Origin: Mansonella perstans
Taxonomy: Eukaryota; Nematoda; Chromadorea; Rhabditida; Onchocercidae
Length of the DNA stretch: 64,000 bases
Direction: 5' to 3'
Assembly (NCBI GenBank): GCA_037074765.1
Contig: JBAMDO010000571.1
Coordinates: forward strand, 1-64,000
Shown: in pieces, positions 23,546-35,963 of the stretch
How the letters are laid out: each line of letters starts with the position of its first letter
Numbering within the stretch: the stretch's first letter is position 1
Position numbers and translations under genes: made by a program
The notes under the pieces: generated by a model
The model's database searches: none
Told to the model about the DNA's origin: nothing
What the model saw: only the letters and a program-made list of their open reading frames with translations

Positions 23546-25261
23546 TTTATACAAACTTTTATATAAGGCACCTAACAACAGTCTAAAATTAATTTAATTT
23601 AATTTTATCACTAAAGTAATTAGTGCTTAGACATTCCCTATGATAACAACGCAGCATTAAAATCATTTAATAATAGACCTTTGCAAATCTAAAATTAAGA
23701 TTCACCAATTAACACATAAATCTGGCATAATGTATATTTAGGTATCCAAATATCTTATAAGAATTTGAGCCTAACATTTCATAAATTTAATTCTCAAAAG
23801 GAATATAAGGCAGAAGTGGAAGGAAACCCATAGAGTGAGTTATTCAAATTGAAGCAAGATAAAGACCAGCAAGCATTTCAAGATCTCTGGATCAAATTTG
23901 TCCTGGTCGATTAATTTTGACCATAACTTCCTTTTTATGATCTACCTGGAAAAAAACCCGTAATGTAAGTATTTCCCATTGTTTTCTTCCAGCAAATAAT
24001 ACTGAAATATCAGTTATTTGAAAAATCCAAGCTCAAATAAACAAGTAAAATCAAAATTGATTATGGCAAAGAATTAAAATTTTAAAAAATTAAAATTTTA
24101 AAGAATTAAAAAATTAAAACTTGAAGCTGTATTCGTCAAAGATTTTATTCCTTTTATCATAAACCATACAGCGATTTCTTTACTCTTTTAGGAGGGCATC
24201 AAATTAATCTTTTTTCTGTTGGCTCTCCGCAAAAAAACACGGACAACTGGTGGCATGAAAAGGAAAATACGACATGATAACGTAATAAACGACAACGTAA
24301 AATAATATACGTAAATAGACGTAGAATAATATACGTAAATAAAAGAAAGAGAAAGCGTTTTCACGGGATATTTCTAGATAGAAGTTGAACGACGCAACGC
24401 TGGCAAAGACAGAAAGACACATTAAGTATCACGTTGAAACTATTACAAATACGAATGTTTGTAGAAAGTGTGCGGGCTACGTGAAATAATGACGTGTCTG
24501 TAAGTAAGTTTGCATACTTCGAATTACTTTGAATTTCTTGAAAAGATGGAGAGATTAGAACGTAATGTGTGTGCGTTTTGATATTTTTTGATTAAATTAA
24601 GCATTTTAATTATAATTATCATTTCAGTATTATAATTATCATTTATCAATTATAATTATCATTGTAATGAGAGTAGAAGAGCTGATGATGATCAGATCAC
24701 TTGTTATCGCTATAAAAATGATGATCAGATCAGTTGTTATCGCTATACAAATGATGATCAGATCACCTGTTATCACTATACAAATGATGATCAGATCACT
24801 TGTTATCGCTATACAAGATAGGCAATGGTATTCTGATGTATTTTCTGTTATTAGTAATTCATCGTTATTAACTCTTGCGATGTGAAACCAGGTGCTTTCT
24901 TGTTTAATTTCAGAAGTGTATTATTTTTTCGTTTTTTTTTTCCGGAATCTGAATACTACTAAGGATATAGAAGCAAACTGCTGAATACTCTATGGATATT
25001 TAGGCTTGAACTAATTCTTAGCATCGAATTTATAGGAATCGATTTACTCGATAAACTCACCATTTATTGTTTTGTCATTTTGAAGATTTGTAGAACTATG
25101 TAGTAAGAATATCAGAATTTCAATTTTATTTGAAATGTATAAAATTTAAAATGAAAAAAGTCCTGATCCGAATAATTAAATAGTGAAATATTATGAGAAT
25201 TAAAAAAAGAAATCTAAATTGCAAATTCATTTCGATACGGTATTCGTTTCGATGCACGTTG
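23546..25261. other. divergent intergenic region
   Basis: Lies between the CASC3-like gene (-) and the cysteine-rich membrane protein (+). It contains short TATACGTAAAT and TATAATTATCATT repeats (about 24300-24345 and 24600-24665), a 33-bp array, and otherwise no gene I can support. Confidence 0.5.
24685..24816. repeat. 33-bp minisatellite, 4 copies
   Basis: Four tandem 33-bp units (ATGATGATCAGATCACTTGT then TATCGCTATA). The period is a multiple of three, so the plus strand is open (24667-24885) and would encode an 11-residue repeat. No other evidence of coding. Confidence 0.9.
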
Positions 25262-27217
25262 ATGATGAGCGGTTCATTCACTGAGAAGTTTCGTCAATTA
25301 TGGTAACATTGTTGTTTTCTATACACATTTCATTTCATTTCATTTCAACTTCATTTCATTACTATCTATTCTCATTTCATTAATCTTTAAAATAAAGCAT
25401 AGTAATAATTTTCAGATAAACAAAATCTAAATTAAGCATATCGTAAAGTTTGTAAATTTTTCCAAAAAGTTTTTATTGGCTATTATAAGTTCATTAAGCT
25501 TTGCATACATTTTAACACATTCTAAACAGATTTATTCTTCTATTAAATTTATTTCAATTTAGTGCTTTAAATGAAAATCGTCAAAAAGCTCTGTTGAATT
25601 GCATTAGTGAACCTAAATATTGCAAATATTTATTGCTTATTCAATTTGGAATATTGGTTGTACTTATCGCATTCTTCATTCCTATTATGCTAATACTACA
25701 CAAATCTAAGGTAAATCACTTCTTTTAAATTTAAAATTAACATTAATTATTTATTTGTACTATATTACAGAAAAAGTTTGGAACAATAAAATTAGAACAA
25801 CAAATTTATCAGACTTATGTTGGCTCAATAACACTCTCACATTGTCATTACATGTATCCACAAATAACTAAGGTATTTTCAATACTTGAAATTCACATTT
25901 CTTCATAAGATATTTCATTTTGTATCGCAAATTCAATTTTATCAATTCCTACAATATATTCACTTTCTTATTTCTTTAAATATTCCGTTATTATTTTAAT
26001 AGATAAGTAAATTACTAAAGCTTAAAGCAAATCTACAAGTGATATTGCATTTGACCTCTTTTACTCATTTGACTTCTTGAAGTTACTTTTAGCACATGTT
26101 TATGTCTTCTTGTAATTACACTAATATCTATGATATTACTAAAGGTTACAATTTCTCAAGTTATAAAAAAATGTTGACCCACACATAACTTATCACTTTA
26201 CAATTATCGTAGGATCTGTGTGATAGGCAATGTGGAAGTTCAGCTTATATTGTGCTAAGATATGAAAATTCTCTTGGAAATGAACCAACTTGTCCTTCTT
26301 TGATCCAAACAGTTAGTAAACTCTTTGTATTTATATTCTATTATAATTTTTTCATCAAACAATTTAAACAGAAAGATTGTTTTAGTTTTAGCTTTAAGTT
26401 TTGAGGCATTATTGAGAAAGGAAAAAATATAAAAGAAGAAAGCAATTAATGCTTTAATTTGATAAGAAAGAAATTTAGCATAAAAGCTATCATTATTATC
26501 ATTACTTCAGATTCCATGTCATGAAAAACAAATTCGGTGTAATCCTAACATCCAATTACGTCAATGTCCAGGAATAAATGGAGCATATTTGTTTAGAAAT
26601 CTTTCAATAACACCATTAGCTATTACTAAAGTTAGTTTGATCACAAATGGAAAAAAGTTTTGTTCATAAAACAAAATAATTGAGAGAGATATGAAGGAGA
26701 CTAGCTGTTTCTATTTCTTTAATGATTTTTTATTTTAATTTTATAGATTGTAATAATTAGATTTAAAAATTCACTGATATAAGGTATTTACAATTTATTT
26801 CAAATTAAATGGTAAATGTATAGTAGTTAATGACTACTGTATATTTTCAGGTACCACTGCTTAATATTTCTAAAATGAAAGGGAAAATTGTATCTGCTCT
26901 GCAATTGTTTGCGGTGTGTCCTCGTTGTAGGATATATTCATTTTCATATGGGTAAGCATAATATCCTTCATTCATTTAATTATGCATCATACCAATTAAT
27001 TCTCGCTTTTAAAATTGAGCAATTTACTTCAGTTCTTGTTTTTTTTTTTTTACAAATTCTTCATTTGATAGCGAAAAGCATTTTTTACAGGAAACCAAAC
27101 GGTGTATGTTACAGACAAGTGGAAACGGTTCGAGAAGGTTGGCCGGAACAATATCGTATTTGTGACGGTGAGGTGATAAGTGAAGCCAAAGTTTGTAATC
27201 CTTACGATCCTTCATAA
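25262..27217 (+). CDS. cysteine-rich type II membrane protein, family not recognised
   Basis: Seven exons with consistent phases: 25262-25302, 25563-25710, 25771-25872, 26213-26311, 26511-26630, 26851-26951, 27091-27217; 245 aa. A short cytoplasmic N-terminus starting MMSGSFTEKFRQLC is followed by one hydrophobic segment (about residues 41-58, LLLIQFGILVVLIAFFIPIM). The remaining about 185 residues hold roughly 15 cysteines in pairs such as DLCDRQCG, PCHEKQIRC and CPRC. The absence of a cleavable signal peptide plus a single membrane anchor suggests a type II topology with a disulfide-rich extracellular or lumenal domain. A second in-frame ATG lies at 25265. I do not recognise the family; it may be nematode-restricted. 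Confidence 0.75.
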
Positions 27218-28183
27218 ATCCTTTTTGTTATGGAGTTTTTAAATCTGATTTCAGTTATTTCCAGCTACTTTCCTAACACATACCTTCTTATCATTGATAC
27301 CACTATCATTGTTAACAGTGTATTTTATATCCAATTCTTACTGTTTCAAAACTTTGTACAAAATTCATCTATCCAATTATATTCAGCAATAAAACGTTAA
27401 CAATTTTTGTTCGAAACCAAAACAATCCTTCTAACGCAAATATCACTACAGGAACGAAGCCAATTGCGTAATGAAGATTTAACATTTAACATGTAATTCA
27501 GTCATATGAATAGTTAAGAGATGAAATCAACTAAAAATACTAAAATAATTCAAAATTTTCACTCCTTGGAACTCGAAAATGTTGCTGACCAATCTGATTT
27601 CAAGTACTATTTTGTACAACAACCCATCCTTTCCCATTTTTGCCAAGAAGTTAACCCACATCTTTGCCAAAATACGCATGGGATGAGAAGTTTCGCGACT
27701 TCAACGCTGTTCTCTTTAGCAATGTTTAGATAAGCTAGATGTGTTTAACTTAAGCAAGGAAAGATATATTTATTTAAATAAGCAAGCAACTGTTTTAAAA
27801 TATTTGTAATTTAAACATTCACTACGTCCATAGAAATGATTTGTATTGTAATCAATATTTGGCAGAAATGTAGTATTAAATTCTTGACACAAATGCAGAA
27901 TATTATAATAATTTTGTACAGCAAAACAACAGGCAAACAGTTCAATCGGAATGATACACTGATCTATTCACTTTTAAAATGAGTTCTCTCGTTCCAGAAA
28001 AGTGACTTCTTTTCCAACACTAATGACACTAAGCATTCTGGAACTTAATTTTATCAACGAATTTAGAGTTCAAAGATGACACATTTTTTGATTTTTTTTA
28101 TTCATTATTAATTTATTCATACATTCATCTCCGCAGATTCCCTAAAGATATTATTTTGCTTACTCATCACTTTAGTACGGTAA
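27218..28183. other. convergent intergenic region
   Basis: 3' region shared by the membrane-protein gene (+) and LIPT2 (-). At 27987-28020 there is a short near-copy of bases 28319-28352, which belong to the last LIPT2 exon. The 70-codon frame at 27521-27733 is not supported as a gene. Confidence 0.5.
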
Positions 28184-30461
28184 TTATTCAGCAATAGTGC
28201 TAATTTTTCCTATAGATTTCTCTGGACTGCACATTTTGACATCAAAATGGAATACCTCGGCAAACTCCTCACAAAAAACCGGAAAAACATCACCAACTGA
28301 AACATTTCTTCCCAGCTCTCGTGTCAGAGAAGTGACTTCTTTTCCAATTAAACCGCAAGGGACGATCTGAAAAGATATCTTGATTGATGTATGACCAAAA
28401 TGAAAAATGTAAAAATTTATAAAAAAGTGTTATATGCCAGAGTTTACAAAAGATTTTAGAGGAGCTTGATACTTTTCCTTGTTCCCAGTCTCGATTTGAC
28501 TGAAATTTGGTTAGTTGAATTCAAACGTTCACTCAAACATAAAACGATAACGAAAATGGGCAGAAACAAAACAAATTTCATATTTTCTGTGTAAAATCCA
28601 TAACATCTGAAAATTCGATTCAAACCAATAACACAAATAACACTAACGCTATTACATCAAATTCTACCTGATGGAACCATTCCAAATCTGTATTACAGTT
28701 AAGAGCTAAACCATGACTAACGATTCCGTCGCGCACATTTATACCAATTGCAGCTATTTTTCTCATACCATTTGCCAGCCAAACTCCTAAAAAAGCTACT
28801 GGTTTATAAGAAAACTAGAACAGCAGTAAGTGTCGAGAAAACTGAAATAGTTTTTCATATTTTGATTTTAATTGTATTGAAAAGAATGTGCATACAGTGG
28901 CTTCTATTATTCATTATGCAATTAATTATAACGTTTTTTGTTCTAAAATATTGATTATATTTATCTAACGTAATGGTTAATTTTTCCTCCTTATTATCTG
29001 TCTAAACTGGTCTAAACCACATGTTTAGACAGTATCAAAATAAAGAGACCACTTTAACGAGGTAATCCCTTGTTCATTAATCGATCAATCATCTTTGACT
29101 ATTTTATGAATCCCTTGCAATCCATCATACATATCGTATATGAATATCAATCCGATTATAAAAAGGATGGAATAAGACACCGGTATTTAATTTAGAATCA
29201 TCAGCACTTTTACTTCGCCATGATCAGTTCCCTTCCTGAGTTCTTCCCAAACTATGCTAGAATAACGATGACCCAAGTGATCAACTCCTTCTCCATGATT
29301 TGTCTGTATTGTTTATAACAGCAAATAAATATACATTCCCAAAAATCCCTTCCGCGACAATAGCTATTATGAATATAGCAGTAAACTTCGCAATTTTGCT
29401 GGACCTTCTAATTATGTTTCGTTGTGCTTCGAAATTATCTATTCGTTACCATATTGGAACCAAAATTAGATATATTATCAAGCAAAAAATTTGCGCGAAT
29501 TCTCAGAAACAAACCTGTATTGGTCGATCTTTCTGCATCAAGCAAGCCGAATTTACGTACAGTTTTGATGATTGTCTCTTCAATGAGATATACATAACGG
29601 CGAACACCGACAACTGTGGAGTTTTGGTCCTGACCTTTCACACGCAATGAATGAAGATCAACAATAGGATAAACGATAAGTTGACCAGGGCCATGAAATG
29701 TGATCAATCCACCTCGCTTTGTCCTAGAAATTCAGATTTTCAAACTAGAGAGAATTGGAAAAATATGTGTTAGAGAATTAAGAACTTAAATAAACTAAAT
29801 GAACGATAAAAGAATAAGGAAAAAAAGTAAAAACCTGAACTAAATGATGAATAGTAAAAGAAAAAGAAAAAAATATGGAAAAGTAAGGGAAGTAATAAGA
29901 GAAGCATTCTATCTTCTGTGCACTGGCTGAAATTCTGCACTGCGGTGTAAATAAGTCTATTCAAATGTCTTCGATATGTTGACTGCTGCGTAATCATTTA
30001 CTCATCGAAATATGTGATGCTCATAACTTTTATCAAGAAAAGTAAGAAAATTCGGAAATTGAAATTGAAAATTTTCTTGAATAGAAATATATTTCCTCTC
30101 TGACTTTATTTTATTTTACACAACATAAACTGAATTTACCGGTAGAAGTCAGCACCCAGTTTCTTCAAACGGTTTTCTTCATCTTCATTATATTGGAAGT
30201 GCCTTATGCCAACAGTATAAACAGGTGTGTGTTCCAGTAACAAAATGTAGTTCCTGAAATCTTATTATAAAACTTTTTTCTAAAACACTTAATGCGGAAT
30301 CAAACCCAAACTCACTTCTTCATCGAATCAGATCCCAATTTTCGAGAAGCAAGCAGTTTTTCAATAAAGTAGTTTTGCTGCTTCAATCCATCAGCATAAG
30401 TAACTCGACCTAACCACATCGCATCAGCGGCACTTCGGAATAAAAATGAATCAAGCCGCAT
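28184..30461 (-). CDS. LIPT2: mitochondrial lipoyl(octanoyl) transferase (LipB family)
   Basis: Five exons, 30461-30316, 30253-30140, 29723-29515, 28786-28668 and 28366-28184; 256 aa. Family signatures are present in order: KRGGLITFHGPGQLIVYP (substrate pocket, conserved His), KIAAIGINVRDGIVSHGLAL (catalytic Lys) and IVPCGLIGKEVTSL (catalytic Cys of the PCG motif). The enzyme moves octanoate from acyl carrier protein to the lipoyl domains of GCSH and 2-oxoacid dehydrogenases in mitochondria, the first step of lipoate synthesis. All catalytic residues are retained. The start at 30461 opens directly into the family's N-terminal WLGRVTYADGL motif, so any targeting peptide is very short. The gene lies 139 bp after the mL42 stop on the same strand, suggesting cotranscription. 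Confidence 0.92.
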
Positions 30462-30599
30462 GCCCGATTCAAGATGCGAGACGTCTCAAGTAGAAACGAA
30501 CAAAAATAACAAACAGATAATTTGACAAAGATAATTTAAGAAGCAACAATTAAAAACAACACAATGAATTGATGGTATTTTGAAAGTTTTCAAGAATTA
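30462..30599 (-). promoter_or_regulatory. operon-like intercistronic region mL42/LIPT2
   Basis: Only 138 bp separate the mL42 stop from the LIPT2 start. On the minus strand a pyrimidine-rich stretch ending in TTTCTACTTGAG precedes the LIPT2 ATG by about 25 bases and could be a spliced-leader acceptor. The spacing is typical of nematode operons, but trans-splicing is inferred, not seen. Confidence 0.5.
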
Positions 30600-31528
30600 T
30601 CACTTCTGTCTCTTCGGGTCAGGTGCCGCTACGGAGCGTAGTCTTTCCTCACGGTATCTGGAAAGGTATTAGACAAGTATGAATAAATATATGAAAATAA
30701 ATTTAGAAAAGCTCCTTTCATGGAAACATGACCTATTAATTGCATATGCTAACTACACTAATTCAAACTAAAAAGATATATATGCAGGTCAAAACCTGAG
30801 GAATATTTTTTCACTTGATCGAAGCATCTGAGAAGTCTTTTCATACTACGACAAGATATAGCAGTCTATGACAAAAACCATCTGAAGTACAAATCAAAAA
30901 ATTTGGGAACTGTCGTAAGCTTCGCTTATGTTATATTGTAATAAATGCATATTGTTTATGCTTGAACAGTTCCAAAGATTATACCTTCTATACCACTCGT
31001 GTTTGCCTGTATAAAATATTTCACGAATTATATGATAAGGAGGGCCGGTACGCGCAACTGAACCACGTAAATCAGCAATGCACTCGGTCTCTTTATTCAG
31101 CACACTCGAACTCTACGATTCGAAAAGTAAGAAACGATTTGATGTACGAAATTCAATTCTTTATCACAGTAAAATCAGTGATAAAATTAGTGATCTGACA
31201 CTTTTGTTTATTTAATTGTTTATAAATATTCGAAAAAAGAGGAAAAAATGATTTTGTAACACTATTATTTACTGCACACTATATAATATTAATATGTCTG
31301 ACTAACTAGCTAGAACAGACTATATTTTTAAAATTAAATAAAAATAACCTGCTTCTTCGCCTCTAATTCTTTCAGATCAATGGGTTTAGAATGTTCGTAA
31401 GGAAATGACCTCACCGGATGCCAGCAAGCAATTGTGCCACTTTTACAAATTACCGTATACGCTTTGCTGAAAAATTCAATTAAATTTATAAACAGACATC
31501 TTAAGGTCAACCCAAATAATTTTCCCAT
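30600..31528 (-). CDS. MRPL42: mitochondrial ribosomal protein mL42
   Basis: Three exons, 31528-31349, 31112-30985 and 30657-30600; 121 aa. The core KSGTIACWHPVRSFPYEHSK matches the mL42 signature (CxHP...PYEHTKP), and the C-terminal GKHEWYRRYREERLRS matches the conserved Lys-His-x-Trp-Tyr end. It is a structural subunit of the mitochondrial large ribosomal subunit. It has an amphipathic, targeting-like N-terminus. It is the first gene of a likely two-gene operon with LIPT2, both acting in mitochondria. Confidence 0.88.
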
Positions 31529-32374
31529 ACAATTAAAATATTACTATCACAACTAATATCATTTCCCTTATCATTAACGCTTTTATGAGATTAATTGCTG
31601 CTATATTTATTTTAACTTTTCGCTCTTTTTTCCTGGCAACATTCATGCACTTAAATATTTAAATTCCAAAGTTCTAAATTTTTATACATTTGAAAATTTC
31701 AAATAGATAAGTTTCCAGAATGAAATGAAAGATAGAGTAACCATACAGTGATCAAATACTGACCGTAACTTTTTTCATAGAGCAATTCAAGTAGAATGAA
31801 AATTTCACCTCAAGTCGATTTCTTCGCTACTACTGAATTGTCGCACTAATTGCCGTATTGGTCTGATATATCGACAATCAGGTCGAAGCATCACTCGTCA
31901 CTTATCTCTTCCCACAACAATGCATGTATCTGTCATACCTTACTTCGATATATGCGAAAATTTGGTGCTCACGTAGACACATCTGAATATGACGGGCCGC
32001 ATTGGCTGTATTCAGCAGTTTCAGCAGCACATACGTGCTGAAGTATAATATACGTGTTGAAGTGATATTCATTACAGTTAAACAGGTTTCTGCGATCATT
32101 AACAGGTTACTACGGTATTAGATGAAGTATTTGTTATTAACATAATTGTCGGTAATATTGTTAAAAATGATAATTAGGTATATTAATGAATATGAAGATG
32201 AAGGAGAGGAAAAAGATAGGAAGGAAATGGATAAAATAGATCAGTAAGTACTGTTTTTCAGTACTTATTGAGTAAAATAGATCAGTAAGTACTGTTTTTC
32301 AGTACTTATTGAGTAAAATAGATCAATAAATACTGGTTTTCATTTTCAGTGCATGTTCACTATTACTAATGTCA
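31529..32374. other. divergent promoter region mL42 / LEO1
   Basis: 845 bp between two divergently transcribed genes. Contains a 41-bp hairpin-forming repeat just before LEO1. The ORFs at 31850-32041 (+) and 31902-32099 (-) overlap each other and have no splice context or family match. Confidence 0.5.
32233..32349. repeat. 41-bp repeat with internal hairpin, 2 copies plus a degenerate third
   Basis: Each unit contains CAGTAAGTACTG, a T-rich loop and CAGTACTTATTG, so AAGTACTG and CAGTACTT form a stem. Each unit also carries a donor-like CAG|TAAGT and an acceptor-like TTTTTCAG. The degenerate third unit ends in CATTTTCAG at 32349, the probable trans-splice acceptor 25 bp before the LEO1 start. 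Confidence 0.8.
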
Positions 32375-35337
32375 ATGGCGGATAGTTCATATGATGATGA
32401 ATCTAGAGGGAATTCTCAGGAAAGTGCATCAGAAGATGATTCCATAACTGAACAACAGCAACAAAGTACAGTCACATCATCGGATGATGATGATGAACAG
32501 ATGCAGAAGAAAGGTTTAGTTTGATTTGTTTATTCAGTTTGATTTTTTATTTTATATTGAAATTGCATTGATGTCATTTTTGATGTTATTAATATGGTTG
32601 ATAATTGTGAATTTCTATTTCTAGGAAAAGACTTCGCTGCTGCAAAGAGCAGATCATCATCACTGGGACGAAATACAGTTTCGGCAGGAAGTGATGATGA
32701 TTCAGGTGCTCCTGAAGAGCCTCATTTGGAAACTGAGGAAGATTCAGATGCTGTGTCGGAGCGACAGCCAGTTCCTGCTGTTTCTGATGATTCAGATGCA
32801 GTTTCGGAACGGGAGCTGGATAAAGCAAAAGAATCCGATGATAGCGAAAAAAACGATAGTAATACATCGAGGAGTCCTTCAGAAGCAGATGCAGTGGAGG
32901 GAAAACAAGAACTTAAAGATATTGCATTGTCAGAAAGTGATAGCGACAAAGAAAGTGACGAGGAACGAAAGGTTATATTTTTTATTTTTATGATGTTTGG
33001 TTTTCATTGGTCGTAAAAACGAAGCCAAGTATATTGAATATGAATCTGGCTTTGAAAGATTTCAAAAAAATGTGAAAATTCTATTACACGCTTCAGATTG
33101 TATAATTTACGGTCATTTTTAATCTGTTTTGTAGACCTGGAAAACATTGAACTGCAGCAGAAGCATATTGCTTTTATTTCATCATAAGCGGCAGCGAATT
33201 ATATTGCTGTCATGATTTGCAAATAATGACTGTAATAAACTACTGTGTGAAAAAAAAAGAATTACTTTACTTTACAATTACTTTTAATCTGTTTTATCAG
33301 ACCTGAAAAATGTAAATTTTTTTGAAAAAAATGAATGGAGCTTTATAAAGTTTAGATGCATGATACTAGATAAGTTTGATCCTGATATATTTTAGAAATG
33401 TTAAAGTTTTTATTATATATCAAAGCGTTTTAAATTAAACATCATCACCATATTGAGTTGTAAGTTAAATGCGTTTGACAAGATTCTCACTTCAACAGTC
33501 ATTTTTATCACTCGGCGTGGCTTTATTTTAGGAATTAACGGAGGATGACATAGTTGGACCGCGTCTGTATCCTGATCCAGAAGCAAGTGTTGCAGATACT
33601 GAACATCTTGAACCGACAGTTGTTGAAGTTAACACTGCAAGAATATGTCCGAAATTCACTGACGAAGGACTGTATTTTGTAAAATTCCCAAACTTTTTGA
33701 GTATTGAACCGCGTCCATTCGATCAAGACCATTATGAAGACGAATTTGATGAGGATGATTTGCTGGATGAGGAAGGACGCGCTAGACTGAAGTTGCGAGT
33801 ATGTATTCGTAGTGTTTTACAGATAACAAATGCTTTTGGAAGCGCTGCATTTAATTTTCATGACTGTTTTACGAAGCCCGTCTTGGAATGAACAGCTCAA
33901 TATTAAGGACTATTTTAATTTTAAATTCACATCTAATTAAATCTCGGCCGCTGAAATTTTGATTGCGACATTTCTCACACAAATATATGAGATGAATAAC
34001 ATATAGCTGCAGAATCAGTTACTCTTGATTTTAAAAATCAGCCAGCATCGAAATTTCCGTTTTATCCGTTATACGTAACTTAAATTATGTTATAGGTGGA
34101 AAATACAGTCCGTTGGCGTTATGTATTAGATAATGCTGGCAATATACAGAAACAAGGGAATTCAAAAATTGTTCGCTGGTCGGACGGAACGTGTGTTTCT
34201 ACGTGTTGTTCTTGACTTTGTAAATGCCTTGGATTTATAATATAGTTTCGCAAACTACTTTATTTATTATGTAACTTCTGCAGTTATCTTATGAAAAGAG
34301 TTTCAGAATGTCTCTTTATCTCGGTGGAGAAATTTTCGACATAACGGTTCAGCCGATGCAACTTGATAATCATTTATTCTTACGGCAAGGAGCAGGTTTA
34401 CAAGGACATGCTGTTTTCAAGCAAGTCACAATTCTCAGTTTTTTATTTCAGCTGTAACAGAAAATTTCCAAGCACAGAGAATTTTCCCTTCTTTATATCT
34501 GAATAAAACGGTTTTTGTGTGAAATTTGAATAAGGAATATTTCTATTTACAGGGAAAAATTAGTATTTCGGCCACATTCAACTGATTCCATCACACATCG
34601 GAAGGTTACCTTGTCAATGGCAGATCGATCTAATAAGTCTCAAAAAGTGAAAGTTTTGACTGCAGTTGGTTCGAATCCAGAATCAAAGAAAGCGGTATAA
34701 TTTGATTGTTTAGTTAGGAGCTAATTGTGTATTCAGATCTTTTGCTTTTCAATTTAGAGTTTTCAAATGTAATTTTTGTTAAGGATTCTGTTTTAGGAAA
34801 TAGTTCGGAAAGAAGAAGAACGTATGCGTGCTCAAAATCGTCGTGAAGCACAGCAGAGGCGTAGTCGTATGCGTCCATCCCTAGGTCGGTCAGGATTGAC
34901 CGCTAACTTTTTAGAGGACAGAGACGAGGATTCAGGTACAGTTAATGACTTTACCATGTTTTTTTTCTCTTATCTTTGATTGTGCTGGATGCAACATTTT
35001 CTCTTATAGATGAGGAGTCAATATCTGCCATTAAGAATCGCTACAAGCATGGTTTAGATGATAGACTATTGATCGGCCGTTCAGATTCTGAGGATTCAGA
35101 TTCCAAACGATTACATGATGCCAAAAAAGACAGCGAAGATAGTGACAGTGACCAGGTTAATTCTTTAATGCTATTTGTTTATACAGTTATTGCGCGTTTT
35201 TTCTTATGTTTGAGTTTTTGTACTTCTGTAACTTTCCATATATAGATTCAAAATTATTCGGTTTATAATTGCAGGAAAAGAGGAAGCAGAAGAAAAGAAA
35301 ATTAATTATTGAAGATGATGACGAGGAAGAGAATTAG
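32375..35337 (+). CDS. leo-1: RNA polymerase-associated protein LEO1 (Paf1 complex)
   Basis: Nine exons: 32375-32513, 32625-32971, 33532-33798, 34096-34190, 34307-34420, 34553-34694, 34797-34935, 35010-35155, 35275-35337; 483 aa. Residues 1-162 are an acidic Ser/Asp/Glu-rich tail. The conserved LEO1 core follows (about 175-350), with [35 protein letters not shown] and VFRPHSTDS. In the family this core pairs with PAF1. The C-terminus is basic then acidic. LEO1 belongs to the Paf1 complex, which travels with elongating RNA polymerase II and promotes histone modification. Intron 5 begins with GC (TTCAA|GCAAGT); the only nearby GT is out of phase. An upstream ATG at 32353 reaches a stop after ten codons. 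Confidence 0.95.
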
Positions 35338-35963
35338 AATTCGTTATTTCTTTCCAATGTATAGATGTTTTTATGCTTCACTTTTATTTGTTGACGTAAC
35401 TTTCTTAAATTTTTTATTGGTAGTTGTCGATGCAAGAAGTTCTTTCGAAGAGGGTTTACATATTAAAAAGTTGACGCTGATGGTTTTTAATTTTTATAAA
35501 CCGTTTGTAACGGAAGTTGTTGGACGCTTTTAAGTGGTTGAATATCCATTATTTTAAATATTTTCTTTCATATTCGTCTTCTTTAATATGCAAATTATGC
35601 AGGGCCATTCATATTTGTTGGAATTTTCAGTACTTCTTACCGTGGTTAGAAAATACTGATCGCCTATTGAGTAACTTATACATCTCAATTCCTATTATTA
35701 GAAAATTGTGAAATCAACTATCATTGAAAGTTTTATCGTACATTCAGTTCATATCAATTTGAAGTAATTCACATTGAGTTGTTTCGATGCGTAAAGTCTC
35801 GAAACAATACTGGTCAAAAATTTGGAAATTGATGCGTAAAGTCTCGAAAATTGATTATTTTACTAGTGTAAAAGAAGCTTAGCTTGGTTGAATTTTTTGC
35901 ACAAGTAACTGCCGCGAATTGGCATCATAATTGGCTTCATACTAATTGCATTATTTTGAAAGA

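Noticed and set aside
27521..27733. 70-codon plus-strand frame downstream of the cysteine-rich gene
   Set aside because: It lies in the 3' region with no similarity to any family and no supporting signals.
34668..34678. GGTTCGAATCC, a tRNA B-box-like motif
   Set aside because: It lies in a LEO1 coding exon and encodes conserved residues. No A box or acceptor stem surrounds it.
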